Under the pieces are notes generated by a model, which was given only the letters and a program-made list of their open reading frames with translations, had not been told where the DNA came from and did no database searches. A stretch of DNA of 37,884 bases, from the NCBI GenBank assembly GCA_003833135.1, contig QZLH01000579.1, positions 11,208-49,091 of the forward strand, in the 5' to 3' direction. Origin of the DNA: Oehlia diaphana. Its lineage: Eukaryota > Glomeromycota > Glomeromycetes > Glomerales > Glomeraceae. Shown here piece after piece: positions 22,648-33,320 of the stretch (position 1 is its first letter; the number at the start of each line of letters is the position of its first letter). Made by a program: the position numbers and the translations under genes.

Positions 22648-24781
22648 TTATTTTATTTTAATGTCATTAACCCATTTCAACCCTTCTTGACCATCAATCT
22701 GAGTAGTTTTTCTATTTAAAACTTCCAATACTTTTTCTCGAACTCCTATTTTGGCCTTTCGATCTTTAAGAAAAAAATCAACGACCTCTTGTTGAGTCAT
22801 ACTCACCGATCCTGCATCTGGTGTTTCACCTGTAACAACTTTTTGAATTTCTTCTTCAGTTGGTAATGCAAACCTAGAATACGGATAATTTTCAAAAGAC
22901 CGTATATTTAATAAATTTAAAAGATGTTTTTCTGAAACTTCAAAATAAAATTTCTCTATTTCATCATCAGAAATATCATCTAATTTTGAAGGATTCCATT
23001 TTGGTTCTCTTTTATCAACAAGTAGCGCCGTTACCCCTTCAATGAAATCTGACTTTTCCTGTTTATTATAAAAGTTTAGTCATATTGTTTTGTAATGTCT
23101 TGACTTACTTATAAAGTTGAACTTACCAAAAATTTTTGAACTAGTTTATATTCCATCTTAAAGCAATCAGTTATGACTAATTGTTTTCCCTTTCGTAATT
23201 CACGTAAAGTAACCTATTTTGGGTAAAGTTAAAATTTAAATTCCAGACCAAAGAATAATGGCTAAATAAAAATAGCCCAAGGAACCTACTTTTAAACTTG
23301 TAGGTGACATTTTCAACATAGTATTTATTACTTCCTTCGACCACTTATCATTTTCTTCTTTGGTCAACGCATCGATAATACTCTCAAATGTATTACCTTT
23401 AAAGCATCTAAATTTAAAAATTATTTTGTCACTTATAATGTTTATTGTAACTAAAAAAATCATGAAGATTCCCATACCGATCAATTGCTTTTCTAATGTC
23501 ACCGCCAAGGGAATAGACATGATTTTGTTGGGGTTCTGATACAAAATCTTCTATGGCTGCATTTATCACCTCATGATCATCGCTTTCTAATTCACTCAAA
23601 CGATCTTCCAAGTGTGATAACCGTTGTGAAGGAACATAATGTGTCGCAATTCCAGATAAGCTAAAAGAATTCATGAGAATTATAATTTTCTAGTATAATT
23701 TATATTTAAAACCAACAATACATACAAGACATCTACGCCACGTAGCCTTGAACCAGTCAATGCTAGGTAAGTTCCAATTTCTCCATCCATTCTTGACAAA
23801 AAGAAGGATCCGCCAACATCAGGAAAATAACCGATGTTTACCTCTGGCATAGCAAATATTGTATTTTCAGTAGCAATGCGAAATGGTGCATGAACTGATA
23901 AACCAACACCACCTCCCACTTGTTAATTGTGATCAAATAAAAGAAATAAAAAATCTGTGAATGTTTTAGTATTAGAACTTAAATCACAATTTTCATGTTA
24001 GTTTCATAGCAAATAAGACATACTGGTAATGCCATCCATAAAAGCAACAAATGGTTTATCTAACGTAGCGATGAGGTGATTAAGCTGAAATTCTTCTTCA
24101 AAAAATTGAAGAGGCCTGACACCAACTTCACCATTCTTCTCCCTATTTGCTAATTCTACAACTCCTGTATTAAAAATTAAAGGTTCGTTTAATTCTATGA
24201 AAAGTAAAAAAAATAAGAATGTATATACTTACGTTTTACATCACCACCAGCACAAAACGCCTTTTTCCCATTGGCTTTAAGAATAATGACTTTACATAAA
24301 TCAGATTCATTCCAAGCCTATATTGAATCAATGTCAATTAATTGTGATATTATGATGTTACAAATTCAAATAATTTACCTGCAATTGTGGTGTCATATTT
24401 CTAATCATGCTTAGGTCCAGTGCGTTTAGAACATTAGGGCGATTTAATATGAAAACACGACTTCCAAATTTTCTCTTATGAAGGACATCTGCCTATTAAA
24501 GCTTGAAGGATTAACGATAATCATTGTAATTGAGCAAACTAGAAGGTTACCTGCGGTGGATCTCCTGATACAGTTTGAAGATTCAAACTTGACATCTATT
24601 AGAAATTTGAGAAGTACGGTTTATTTTAAATTAGCATAAAATATTTCCAAAACTCTAAACTGAGACTAACATGCTTCGAACGTTGATAGGCGGAAAATAT
24701 GGAGCCCTTTAATGTTGGTTTACATAGCGAAGCTTTGGTCAAATTTGAAAAACTTTTTGAAAGATAAGCTAAACATTGCAT
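22648..24781 (-). CDS. EHD3: 3-hydroxyisobutyryl-CoA hydrolase, mitochondrial
   Basis: The enzyme hydrolyses 3-hydroxyisobutyryl-CoA in mitochondrial valine catabolism (HIBCH; yeast Ehd3). Ten exons join in frame: 24781-24671, 24595-24551, 24492-24379, 24317-24233, 24164-24024, 23918-23726, 23660-23478, 23407-23290, 23213-23127 and 23058-22648, encoding 495 residues. Exon 1 gives a 37-residue presequence ([19 protein letters not shown], then Lys/Arg/Ser-rich). The crotonase fold shows [25 protein letters not shown] and [19 protein letters not shown], with the likely catalytic Glu191 and Asp199. The C-terminal half is longer than in the human enzyme but typical for fungi. Its stop lies 181 bp from the convergent MGM1 stop. 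A nested pair of transposons begins about 80 bp upstream of the ATG and could affect its promoter. Confidence 0.94.
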
Positions 24782-25053
24782 ATTGAAAAGTAAACCCTGG
24801 AAAACTTCGTAAAAGGAGATTATCAGCTAAATTTTTTAGATCAACACAGACGTATTGACGAGCTTCCCCAGTATCACCGTCACTTTTTCCACCCCCACGT
24901 GATTTTGTGAAATTCATCACCGGCATCACGCCCACCGCGTTTTCACTGTTTATATTTATCTGAGGGTCACAAAATTATTTTTTTCACATCCCTTTAAATG
25001 TCACCGGTCACGTGGGTGGAATTTTAATTATAAAAGTGTCGGTGATACTGGGG

Positions 25054-25910
25054 CAGAGACCCGGGAAAATTCCATTTTTATAATAAATGAATAAATCGGA
25101 ATTTTTGCTGTATTATGGAATAAAACGGAATTTTTATGGTTTTTAACAATTTTATTCCGACACNNNNNNNNNNNNNNNNNNNNNNNNNNNNNNNNNNNNN
25201 NNNNNNNNNNNNNNNNNNNNNNNNNNNNNNNNNNNNNNNNNNNNNNNNNNNNNNNNNNNNNNNNNNNNNNNNNNNNNNNNNNNNNNNNNNNNNNNNNNNN
25301 NNNNNNNNNNNNNNNNNNNNNNNNNNNNNNNNNNNNNNNNNNNNNNNNNNNNNNNNNNNNNNNNNNNNNNNNNNNNNNNNNNNNNNNNNNNNNNNNNNNN
25401 NNNNNNNNNNNNNNNNNNNNNNNNNNNNNNNNNNNNNNNNNNNNNNNNNNNNNNNNNNNNNNNNNNNNNNNNNNNNNNNNNNNNNNNNNNNNNNNNNNNN
25501 NNNNNNNNNNNNNNNNNNNNNNNNNNNNNNNNNNNNNNNNNNNNNNNNNNNNNNNNNNNNNNNNNNNNNNNNNNNNNNNNNNNNNNNNNNNNNNNNNNNN
25601 NNNNNNNNNNNNNNNNNNNNNNNNNNNNNNNNNNNNNNNNNNNNNNNNNNNNNNNNNNNNNNNNNNNNNNNNNNNNNNNNNNNNNNNNNNNNNNNNNNNN
25701 NNNNNNNNNNNNNNNNNNNNNNNNNNNNNNNNNNNNNNNNNNNNNNNNNNNNNNNNNNNNNNNNNNNNNNNNNNNNNNNCTGCATTAATATGCAATCCGG
25801 CTAGAATTATCAAATGTTTCTTACTATAATTGGTAATTTTTTATCGGAATAAAATCGGAATTTTTTCTGTTATCGTGATAAAAATTTGCGATTTAATATC
25901 CGGGTCTCTG
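25054..25910. mobile_element. hAT-type element with 11-bp TIRs and 8-bp target duplication
   Basis: The termini are CAGAGACCCGG (25054-25064) and CCGGGTCTCTG (25900-25910). They are flanked by identical TACTGGGG at 25046-25053 and 25911-25918. An 8-bp duplication and CAGAG-type ends are the signature of the hAT superfamily. The visible arms carry repeated CGGAATTTTT words near both ends. The middle is an N gap (25164-25779), so an internal transposase cannot be excluded, but if the gap size is right the element is under 0.9 kb and non-autonomous. It sits inside the right terminal repeat of the older MITE. Confidence 0.85.
25164..25779. other. Assembly gap, 616 N
   Basis: Unresolved bases lie inside the hAT element; apparent open frames across the gap are meaningless. 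Confidence 1.
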
Positions 25911-26003
25911 TACTGGGGTAAATCGTATTGACGTATGTATCACGTGATGGATCTTTTCGCTATTGTGAGGTTCACTTTACATAAAAAAAAATTATTCGAT
26001 GAA

Positions 26004-26014
26004 GGTGATACTGG
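26004..26014. repeat. Solo copy of the MITE terminal word GGTGATACTGG
   Basis: The 11-bp MITE terminal word recurs here, about 60 bp after another CACGTGA (25941-25947), in the same order and orientation as the MITE right arm (CACGTG, then GGTGATACTGG). It may be a decayed right end of a second copy. The remainder of 25934-26304 shows nothing else. Confidence 0.4.
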
Positions 26015-26304
26015 AGAAGATTTATACACCTTAATTGATATCTTATAACCAGTTAAGCGTCATTGTAGCATTACAATCTACCAAGAGACTCTAATTACGT
26101 CAATTTTATCGCATTCTTGGATGGTCGCATTTAGAAAACTTCGAACTAAGAATAAAAACATCAAATGAAATGAAAAATCTCCTGACATTTTTTGTTTTGG
26201 TATTAATTATATTGTATATTAATGAAGAGAAAAATGGAATTATTCTCAATTTAATTTAGTTAACTTTAAAATAATCATTTTTGAAAAAAAGTCTAATTAT
26301 TTAT

Positions 26305-26938
26305 TTATTCTTCCTCTTCTTCTTCAGCCTCATTGCTAATGTTAAAGTATCTTATTTCATAAGATTGCTATATTGCATATAACAATTAAAATAATTAATA
26401 AAAAAAAAGATTATAAAAAGAGATTTCAAACATGACGACTTACCGGATCTGTAGCAACTACGCGTAACCAATCTCGAATGCGGTGTTGTTTCATAAATTT
26501 CTTGGTGAGATATTTCATATAACGCTTAGAAAAAACATGAGTACTAGTGGTAATTGTAATTTTATGATCATCGCTACGAGATATGGTAACGATATCTCCT
26601 AATTGACCCGGACGACCATTAATTTTTACTTTATCGTGAAGAAATTTTTCCTTGATATGAAAGTTAAATCAAAATTAAATTATAAAATATTTAAAATGAT
26701 GCGAATTATTAAAATACATACAAAAGCTGCAGAGTCAAAAATTTTGTCACGGGAAGGACCTGAAGCATCAATAATATATTTTTGCTTCTGTGGCACTTTT
26801 TTGCTGGTTTTCGCCGAACCACCTTTTGTCTATCCACATTTTTTTTTTTATAGAAAAATAATTTGTTTAATAATTATTATAATTTAAACATTCTTATTTC
26901 ATTTGAATAAAACTTTTACTTACAATTTTATTTGGCAT
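26305..26938 (-). CDS. RPL22: 60S ribosomal protein eL22
   Basis: This is a structural protein of the large cytosolic ribosomal subunit near the peptide exit side. Four exons join in frame: 26938-26924, 26829-26722, 26650-26444 and 26367-26305, encoding 130 residues, as expected. Exon 1 encodes only five residues (MPNKI). The basic leader TKGGSAKTSKKVPQKQ leads to IIDASGPSRDKIFDSAAF, then VKINGRPGQLGD, the signature SKRYMKYLTKKFMK, IRDWLRVVATD, and the acidic tail NEAEEEEEE. Introns are GT-AG with donors GTAAGT, GTATGT and GTAAGT. It is divergent from RRP6 with 221 bp between starts. Identity is secure. Confidence 0.96.
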
Positions 26939-27159
26939 CGATATGAAGTTATTAGTATTCAAGAAATTAAACTGAACCTCGTAAAATCGAGACCTTTTTG
27001 GAGGAAGAACAAAAAAATTTTAATCTTTGATCACAAAAATAGTTTCAATGAACCATTATGATTGGCTGTATTAAATCACACATCTCGGGATTTATTAGTA
27101 ACCAATGCAATTCCAGCAATTAACTGCTTTTTTTTTTCCTCCACTATAAACAGCAATAA
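26939..27159. promoter_or_regulatory. Shared divergent promoter, RPL22 / RRP6
   Basis: The 221 bp between the two start codons must serve a ribosomal protein gene and an RNA-exosome gene, both acting in ribosome production. A pyrimidine-rich tract (TTTTTTTTTTCCTCC near 27128-27143) precedes RRP6. No specific factor site is certain. Confidence 0.5.
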
Positions 27160-30100
27160 ATGGCCAGTTCAGAGTTCGCGATTCCCGAAAAAATTGATTC
27201 CACTACTTTTGAACGTTACCAGAAACTTCTTTACAGGGCATTATTAAATATAAGCGCAAAACGCAATAATGAATTGCCCTCCAAAGAAGTACCGTTTTAT
27301 CGAATGATTGATTCAACGGCAGCACGCAAAATGGATCAACTTTCAGGAAGAATTTTACCAAAAATCAATCAAATGATCTCTAATGCTGATTTACCCGGCT
27401 CTGAAGGATTTTGTGAAATTACCGAAGCTGAAGATGTTGATTCTTGGAGTAAAGACTTTGTCTCTTTAGTTGATTCCCTTATTGACGGAGTCGTAAGTGT
27501 TAGTTCTTTACTTTATTTATTAACGTTTTAGGTTTAATTAGTTATTTTCATTTTACATTGCTGTTTAGAACGTTTCGTTGGATGAATTCAGTGGTCGAAG
27601 TAAAAAAATCTCGGCTACAGTAAATAAATCAAAACCAGTTATTGCAGAAATCTCGAACGTAAGTGTAATCGTTACTTCCATTTAAGAAATATTCGATTAA
27701 CTAATCATCGATGATTTAGTCAAGAGACTTTCGATTTCTATATGGTAATGCTATTGGTCGTCCTCAATTGAAGTTTAAGGATAAAGTTGACAATTCCTCT
27801 ACGCCCTTTATTCCAAAGCTTGTTGAGAAACCGAATGCATTGGTTCCATGGGAAATAAATGTTAGGGAAAATAAAGATATATTATTGTAAGCATACTAAT
27901 ATAATAAAGTGATGTACAAAATTATATTCTATTACTAAATCGTATACGTTTATTCTAGCTATCCAAACCCTTATGAGTACGAGATAAAAAATATCATTTA
28001 TCCAGCTTTCATGCTTGAGGATAAAGAACCAATACCATATAGTCCTATCATGGACTCATCTCATATTTGGGTGGAAACATTGGAAGATTTAAAGGCAATG
28101 TGCGAAAAATTGGAGAATAATAACGAGATTGCGATCGATTTAGAGGTAGAGAAATTTCTTTCGATAAATTTTCTTTTATTAATTGTTTTGCTAACCCAGC
28201 TTTTCGGTTTTGTTTTAGCACCACGATTATCGTTCATATCAAGGGTTTACTTGTTTATTACAAATAAGTACAAGAGATGATGATTTTATCGTGGATGCAT
28301 TAGCTTTAAGAAGTTCTTTACAAATATTGAATCAGTACTTTACTAACCCAAATATCGTAAAGGTAATTTTCGTAGACGAATAATTTTATTAGTAAAAAAA
28401 ATTTTTATCTAAAATTTCTTTTCCGGTTTGCAATATTATTATATTATTTAGGTATTTCATGGTGCCGAATTCGATATTATTTGGCTACAAAAGGATTTTG
28501 GTGTTTATATTGTCAACTTATTTGACACGTTTCATGCTGCCACTCTTTTGGGTAAATATTTTTAAGCAGATATTGTATATTTGATCTTTATTAACTATTT
28601 TTCTTTCTTTTAAAATAGAACTTCCTCAAAAATCATTGGCGTATCTTCTGAAACATTATTGTGAAGTTGAAGCAGATAAAAAATATCAATTGGCGGATTG
28701 GAGGATAAGGTATGATAAAGAACTTTGTTATGTGAGATTGTTATATCTTTTATAAAATGCTTTATTAAAAATTTGGTTTAACTAGGCCTATCCCATCGGA
28801 AATGTTATATTATGCTCGCTCGGATACACACTATTTACTGTATATATACGACAGAATGAGAAATGAGCTAATTGCCAAGTCCGAAAATCTTTTGAGAGTA
28901 ACGCTTGAACGATCTGCAGAGACTTCACTGAAAACATATAAAAAAATTGTTTATGATGATGATGGTGAAGGACCTGGTGGTTATATGAGATTGCAAGCAA
29001 AATGGAAAACATCGTTCGATTATCAACAAGTAAGTTTGTATATATATATATTAAACCTTTAGTTATTTTTAGTTAAAATTATATTTATTTATTTATTTTA
29101 TAGTTTGCAGTTTTCAAAGCTCTTCATGCTTGGCGAGATCGAATTGCAAGAGAGGAAGATGAGAGCACTGGGTGAGTAACATGAATGCAATACACTTTTC
29201 ACCTCACTGTAGTCTAAATTTATCTACCTGTCTTTTTTTAGTTATGTGTTACCAAATGAAATGCTCATTGCGATGTCTGAAAAAATGCCGGATGATCCTA
29301 AAGAAATTTCTGCTTGTTTCAAAACCGGTGTTCCTTCGCTCATTAGAATGAATATTCTTGAATTGTCGAGATTAATTAAAGATACAAAAAGCGATGCATC
29401 AATGCCTTCAACGTCGCTTGTTCAATCTAAATCCGCAGAAAATCATACAATTACTGAGGATATGGAAGTGGATTCGAATGAATCTATAGGTACAAATAGG
29501 AATAGTATGCTATTAAATAATTTCGTTTGTTTCTCGCTCCACTATTCAAAAAATGCATTGTTATTTGTTTAGATAATAAATTAGAAAGGGATGATTCATT
29601 ATTAGAGACTCCGCATGTTAAAGATATTTCTAAATACAAATCAAAAACATCGATATTATTTGGGAACTGTCTAGACGAGGTTTTATTTTATTATTGAATA
29701 TACACATATTTTCCTTTAATAATATACACTTAAAATGCTTAAATTATTATTCCTTTAGCCTATTGTTCTAGATGAAGACTTGAAGAAAAAAGCTTTCAAA
29801 ATTACATCGTCTCTCTCGTTTTCATTACCAGTCCCCAAGTCTATTAATTATTTAAATAAATCAACTTCAGATACACCACAATCAAATATACAACAATCTC
29901 CTACTGAAATTTTATTTACTCCTGTTGAACAAAGGACTACGAAAACTAAGGAAAATGAGCTCATGAGTAGCTCTGAGAGAAAAGAACATGAAATGGAGCC
30001 TGTAAGGAAAAGCAACTTTAAAGGAAAAGGACGTGAAATAGTTGAAGTTTCTAAAAGTTCAAAAAAACGTCGGATGAATGATATGGATGAAGAAGACGGT

Positions 30101-31078
30101 GTGGAACAAGCGGAACCCGTAATGACTGAATCATCTCGTAATGATGAACATACTACAACGATCACCCATAACAACAAAGCAAATCAAGGTATCGTTGCTA
30201 TAGCGAATTGAGAGTTTTAATGTTTTATATTTCAGTAAGTAAAAATTTTTGAAAAAAAAAAATAATTGTTTAAAATCCTTCTGTAAAGTAGTGCAAACTA
30301 GCCAAGGAAGTGCCCCAAAAAAACCGAGGAAGAAAAATAAAAAGGCTAAATTGATGAAATCAGGTAAAATAAAATTATTAAATTATTGTTAATTTGTTAT
30401 TACTATTTTAATTTCAAAAATGTACTAACGATCTTCTATCTCTAGATGATATTTCTGAAAAAGCTGGTATTTTGATTATAACTTCGAAAAAATTCTATGT
30501 TATATAAACAAGGCAATTTATTCCAAGATTTTTTTTAGGAACGAATGGAGTAGAATTTGACACTATGGATCACACAGAATTGCCACCTACTGTGACATCT
30601 AGACTTTCAACTAGTGTTACATCAACGATTTCTGTTGATACTTCATCTAAATGTGCAGTAAAAGTTGAGACTAAAAAAAATACGACTTCGATCCAAACAC
30701 GTTTGTATACTTTTATTATATAAATCGATATCTTCTACATTTTTTAAATTTAACTGTTTTATTATTCCCAAAATAGCGTTTGATCCGTATGGTCAAACAG
30801 TAATTGATGAAAGAGTAAGTACATTAAATGAAATGGTATTAAATAAGTTCAATATATCTAAGAATTTTTTTTATTACAGTTAAAAAGATCAGATCCTCGA
30901 CTTCCGTCAGCTCCATCTTCAGGGAACAGAAGTATGACGATGGAAAGGTAAATAACGATTATTAATTTAAAAAAAAATTACAATAAACTAATGATCAATT
31001 TCCCGTAGATCATCAAATTACCGGAAAGACGATATCGATAACGATAACGATCCGGAAAAGAAATGCACGATTATGTAG
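27160..31078 (+). CDS. RRP6: Exosome 3'-5' exoribonuclease Rrp6/EXOSC10
   Basis: Rrp6 is the nuclear exosome's distributive exonuclease for rRNA, snoRNA and mRNA surveillance. Eighteen exons join in frame: 27160-27492, 27569-27658, 27720-27886, 27959-28145, 28219-28362, 28452-28551, 28619-28709, 28786-29029, 29104-29171, 29242-29489, 29573-29679, 29759-30188, 30292-30363, 30446-30466, 30539-30700, 30777-30814, 30880-30947 and 31009-31078, encoding 879 residues. The N-terminal 110 residues are a PMC2NT-type Rrp47-binding domain. The DEDD-Y nuclease has DLE (257-259), HGAEFD with Asp315, and Tyr380-x3-Asp384. The HRDC domain follows at about 454-505. Then come a long Ser/Lys-rich tail with nuclear-localisation clusters ([12 protein letters not shown]) and PFDPYG near 822. 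Oddly, it ends CTIM, a CaaX-like box. The 3' exons beyond 30290 are less certain than the rest. Confidence 0.93.
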
Positions 31079-31150
31079 GTATGTGTATGCTATTCACATA
31101 CTCAATTGAAAAAGCAAATTCTATGATTTTGTATATTCGTGTTTTCTTTT

Positions 31151-32609
31151 TTATCTTTTTATTACTTGGCGTTTAACTTGTCCGGCTGGAGGTTTTTTTA
31201 AGAGGATATATAGCATAATACTTGTGGCTGCGGATAGCGTATACCTGAATAGAAAGAATCTTAAGTTAATTTTACTCTATAAAAAAAAGAAAAAAAAAAA
31301 AAAGAGAGAGAAAACAGAGAAAAAAAAAGAAAATAGCAAATTGAACATTTGCCAAAAAAAAGTGTATGCATTATCTTAGCTGGATAAATATTATAGAAGA
31401 AACATTATACCATGTGATTGCGTATTGTAAGTGCGTATTACTTAATTCCACACTAGGAATTTTTCCAACTGGGATACCGTCTTGAATCATTTGATTTATT
31501 ATGAAGGGGGATCCTTCTTTAATTACAAATCATTAATCAGAAAAAGAATGAATTTTATCTAACAATTGGAAAATATTCGAATCGTACCCAAATTTTGTTC
31601 TACTAGTATCGGCTGAGATCCCGTTATTTGAGCCATAGTATCAACATCTAGCCAGTACCATTGGTTTTTTTCTGGATTATTTTCTGGGACGAACCACGTT
31701 TTCTATTATGTATTTTTATTTATTTAATAATTATAATAAAAAAAAACTTATTTATATTTTTTTAGAATGTTGTAGAGTTTATTTTATTTTACCTTTTCTG
31801 AACCTTTTAACAATCCTTCAACGGATACTTTGCCCTGGATCTAATAATTTTCTTAAATTGACTAAATATACAACTTGAAATGATATCCAATTAAAAAGAA
31901 TCAAGAAAAATTCCAAATATACTTGTCCAACTGGTCTCGTTGATGGATCAATTTTTTCTCTCGGAATCCATCCTCTTTTAACTAAAATTGTAGTACTATT
32001 AAGAAATAAAATTAAAGGTATGGGTCATATAATATTATTTATACGTAATCTTAGTAGAGAATAAATATCCACCCGTTTTCACGTTCAAGCGGCGTAATAA
32101 CGTAATAACCCAGTTTATTTTTAAATGTTCTCGGGCCTAAATAAAGTTCTTGATCATGAAGGAATTTTCCTGAAGTTTTAACGCGTCTATATAAATAATC
32201 TTTCAAAACATCTAACCTAAAAAAAACAACTTTAGTTTTTGTTTAAGTGTATTCTGGATTTCAATATAAAAACACTTTACTTTATTCTTTTGGGTAAATT
32301 AATTGGTGGTTTAGATAATCGATCATCATAATCTTCGATTAATTTAACTTTCCAACGCAGACGTGCAACTTGCCAAGTACCCAAACCAAAGGTTAATATA
32401 GGAATAAAAGCTAGAAAAATAGCCTTTACACGTAATTCTTTTTCTGGCAATTCTTTACTGGTTGAAGTAAAATGGGAACCAGTAGAAAAAGGTTTAGAAG
32501 ATTTTAATGAATGATTTAATTTAAAACTGCTTTTGAGGCTTGCACTATATGATTTGAAAAATGTAGGAACAGAACGACGAGAAGAATACAGGAATGAAAA
32601 TTGAAACAT
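31151..32609 (-). CDS. SHY1: SURF1/Shy1 cytochrome c oxidase assembly protein
   Basis: Shy1/SURF1 is an inner-membrane chaperone for complex IV assembly (Cox1 maturation). Seven exons join in frame: 32609-32281, 32216-32073, 31995-31923, 31840-31793, 31702-31588, 31516-31411 and 31244-31151, encoding 302 residues. I chose the ATG at 32609 because the following Ser/Arg/Lys-rich residues make a good presequence; an in-frame ATG at 32639 would add ten hydrophobic residues. The first membrane helix FLAFIPILTFGLGTWQ is followed by RLRWK. The intermembrane part shows VKTSGKF, PRTFKN, YVITPLERENG, ILVKRGWIPREK and FVPENNPEKNQWYW. The second helix is YTLSAATSIMLYILLKK. If the last intron (31410-31245) is retained, the frame ends at 31371 and the second helix is lost. 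The stop is 72 bp from the convergent RRP6 stop. Confidence 0.93.
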
Positions 32610-32947
32610 AATGAAAAATAGAAAAGTGAAAGAAAGCAATTCGGAAAATTCTTTGATTTGTTTACTATTTTGCTTATTTTTGCTTGATCAAATCGGGGAA
32701 ATTTCTGGTAGATCAAAATCTTTTCACGACAATAATTTAGTATGAATTTTAATACAGAAATGAATCCCAATAAATGAAGTTCATATGTTTTATGTAAATA
32801 ACGGTAACGTGTTTCCAGTATGGCTGGCGCAGCTCGCTGATCCTGAAAAAAAAATTTTTTTTCATCAGTAGCAATTAAACCAAAAAGAATTATCTTACAT
32901 TTCGTAAAATTCAAATAAAGTTTTAATGGTACCTTTAACGATGTCAT
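32516..32947 (-). CDS. Hypothetical protein overlapping the SHY1 5' end
   Basis: I do not recognise this gene. From ATG at 32947 a frame stays open to a stop at 32516. A GT-AG intron (32932-32843, 90 bp, no stop inside) may or may not be removed, giving 113 or 143 residues before the stop; both keep frame. After the intron it reads DQRAAPAILETRYRYLHKTY, then LLGFISVLKFILNYCREK, a helical, mixed-charge stretch that looks like real protein. The last third overlaps the first exon of SHY1 in another frame and looks less protein-like, so an unseen splice may end the gene earlier. It could instead be an upstream part of the SHY1 transcript. Confidence 0.4.
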   Translation of the reverse strand: MTSLKVPLKLYLNFTKCKIILFGLIATDEKKFFFQDQRAAPAILETRYRYLHKTYELHLLGFISVLKFILNYCREKILIYQKFPRFDQAKISKIVNKSKNFPNCFLSLFYFSLCFNFHSCILLVVLFLHFSNHIVQASKAVLN

Positions 32948-33320
32948 TCTTCACAATCTCAAATCTCTAAAAAAAAAAAATTAGTGTTATCGACGAATCA
33001 AATTACTAATAAATGATAACATTTTTACATGAAATTTTACGCAGACTATTGTACCTGATATTCCGGGTTTTTTTTTTCGGATAATATTTTTAAAAAAGGC
33101 TAGTGAAATTTTATACACATTCATCTATTTCCTAAACATTTAATTGTGAAACAATAAAATAATAAAACACTATTACAAATTATGATTGAATTAGTCAGCC
33201 TTAGAAAGAATTTTTCATTCCGTTTTTAAAGTTATTTTGTCGACTTTTTCTTTCTTAATCGCTCGAGACCTGGAGCGGCCAACTTAACTAAAACGGAACA
33301 TTAATATTAAAAAGTTCAAC
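32948..33320. promoter_or_regulatory. Intergenic region upstream of the bZIP gene
   Basis: This 373-bp region lies between divergent starts. It has T-runs (33067-33078) and a less AT-rich patch near 33258-33285 (CGCTCGAGACCTGGAGCGG), which contains an imperfect CGCTC/GAGCG dyad close to the bZIP start and may be a factor site. Confidence 0.35.

Larger units (their letters stand above)
24851..25933. mobile_element. MITE with 22-bp inverted termini and 10-bp target duplication, split by a hAT element
   Basis: The word CGTATTGACG occurs at 24851-24860 and again at 25924-25933, a likely target duplication. Inside it, CCCCAGTATCACCG at 24866-24879 is matched by its reverse complement at 25040-25053; the match extends to 22 bp with one mismatch (24866-24887 against 25032-25053). 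A second inner pair carries CACGTG: 24889-24902 and 25008-25019. Without the later hAT insertion the element would be about 198 bp, with no coding capacity. A 9-11 bp duplication is typical of Mutator-like elements, so a MULE-type MITE is my best guess. Its CACGTG palindromes could act as bHLH sites near the hydrolase gene. Confidence 0.75.

Noticed and set aside
25028..25813. Open frames of over 200 codons across the N run
   Set aside because: They consist almost wholly of undetermined bases.
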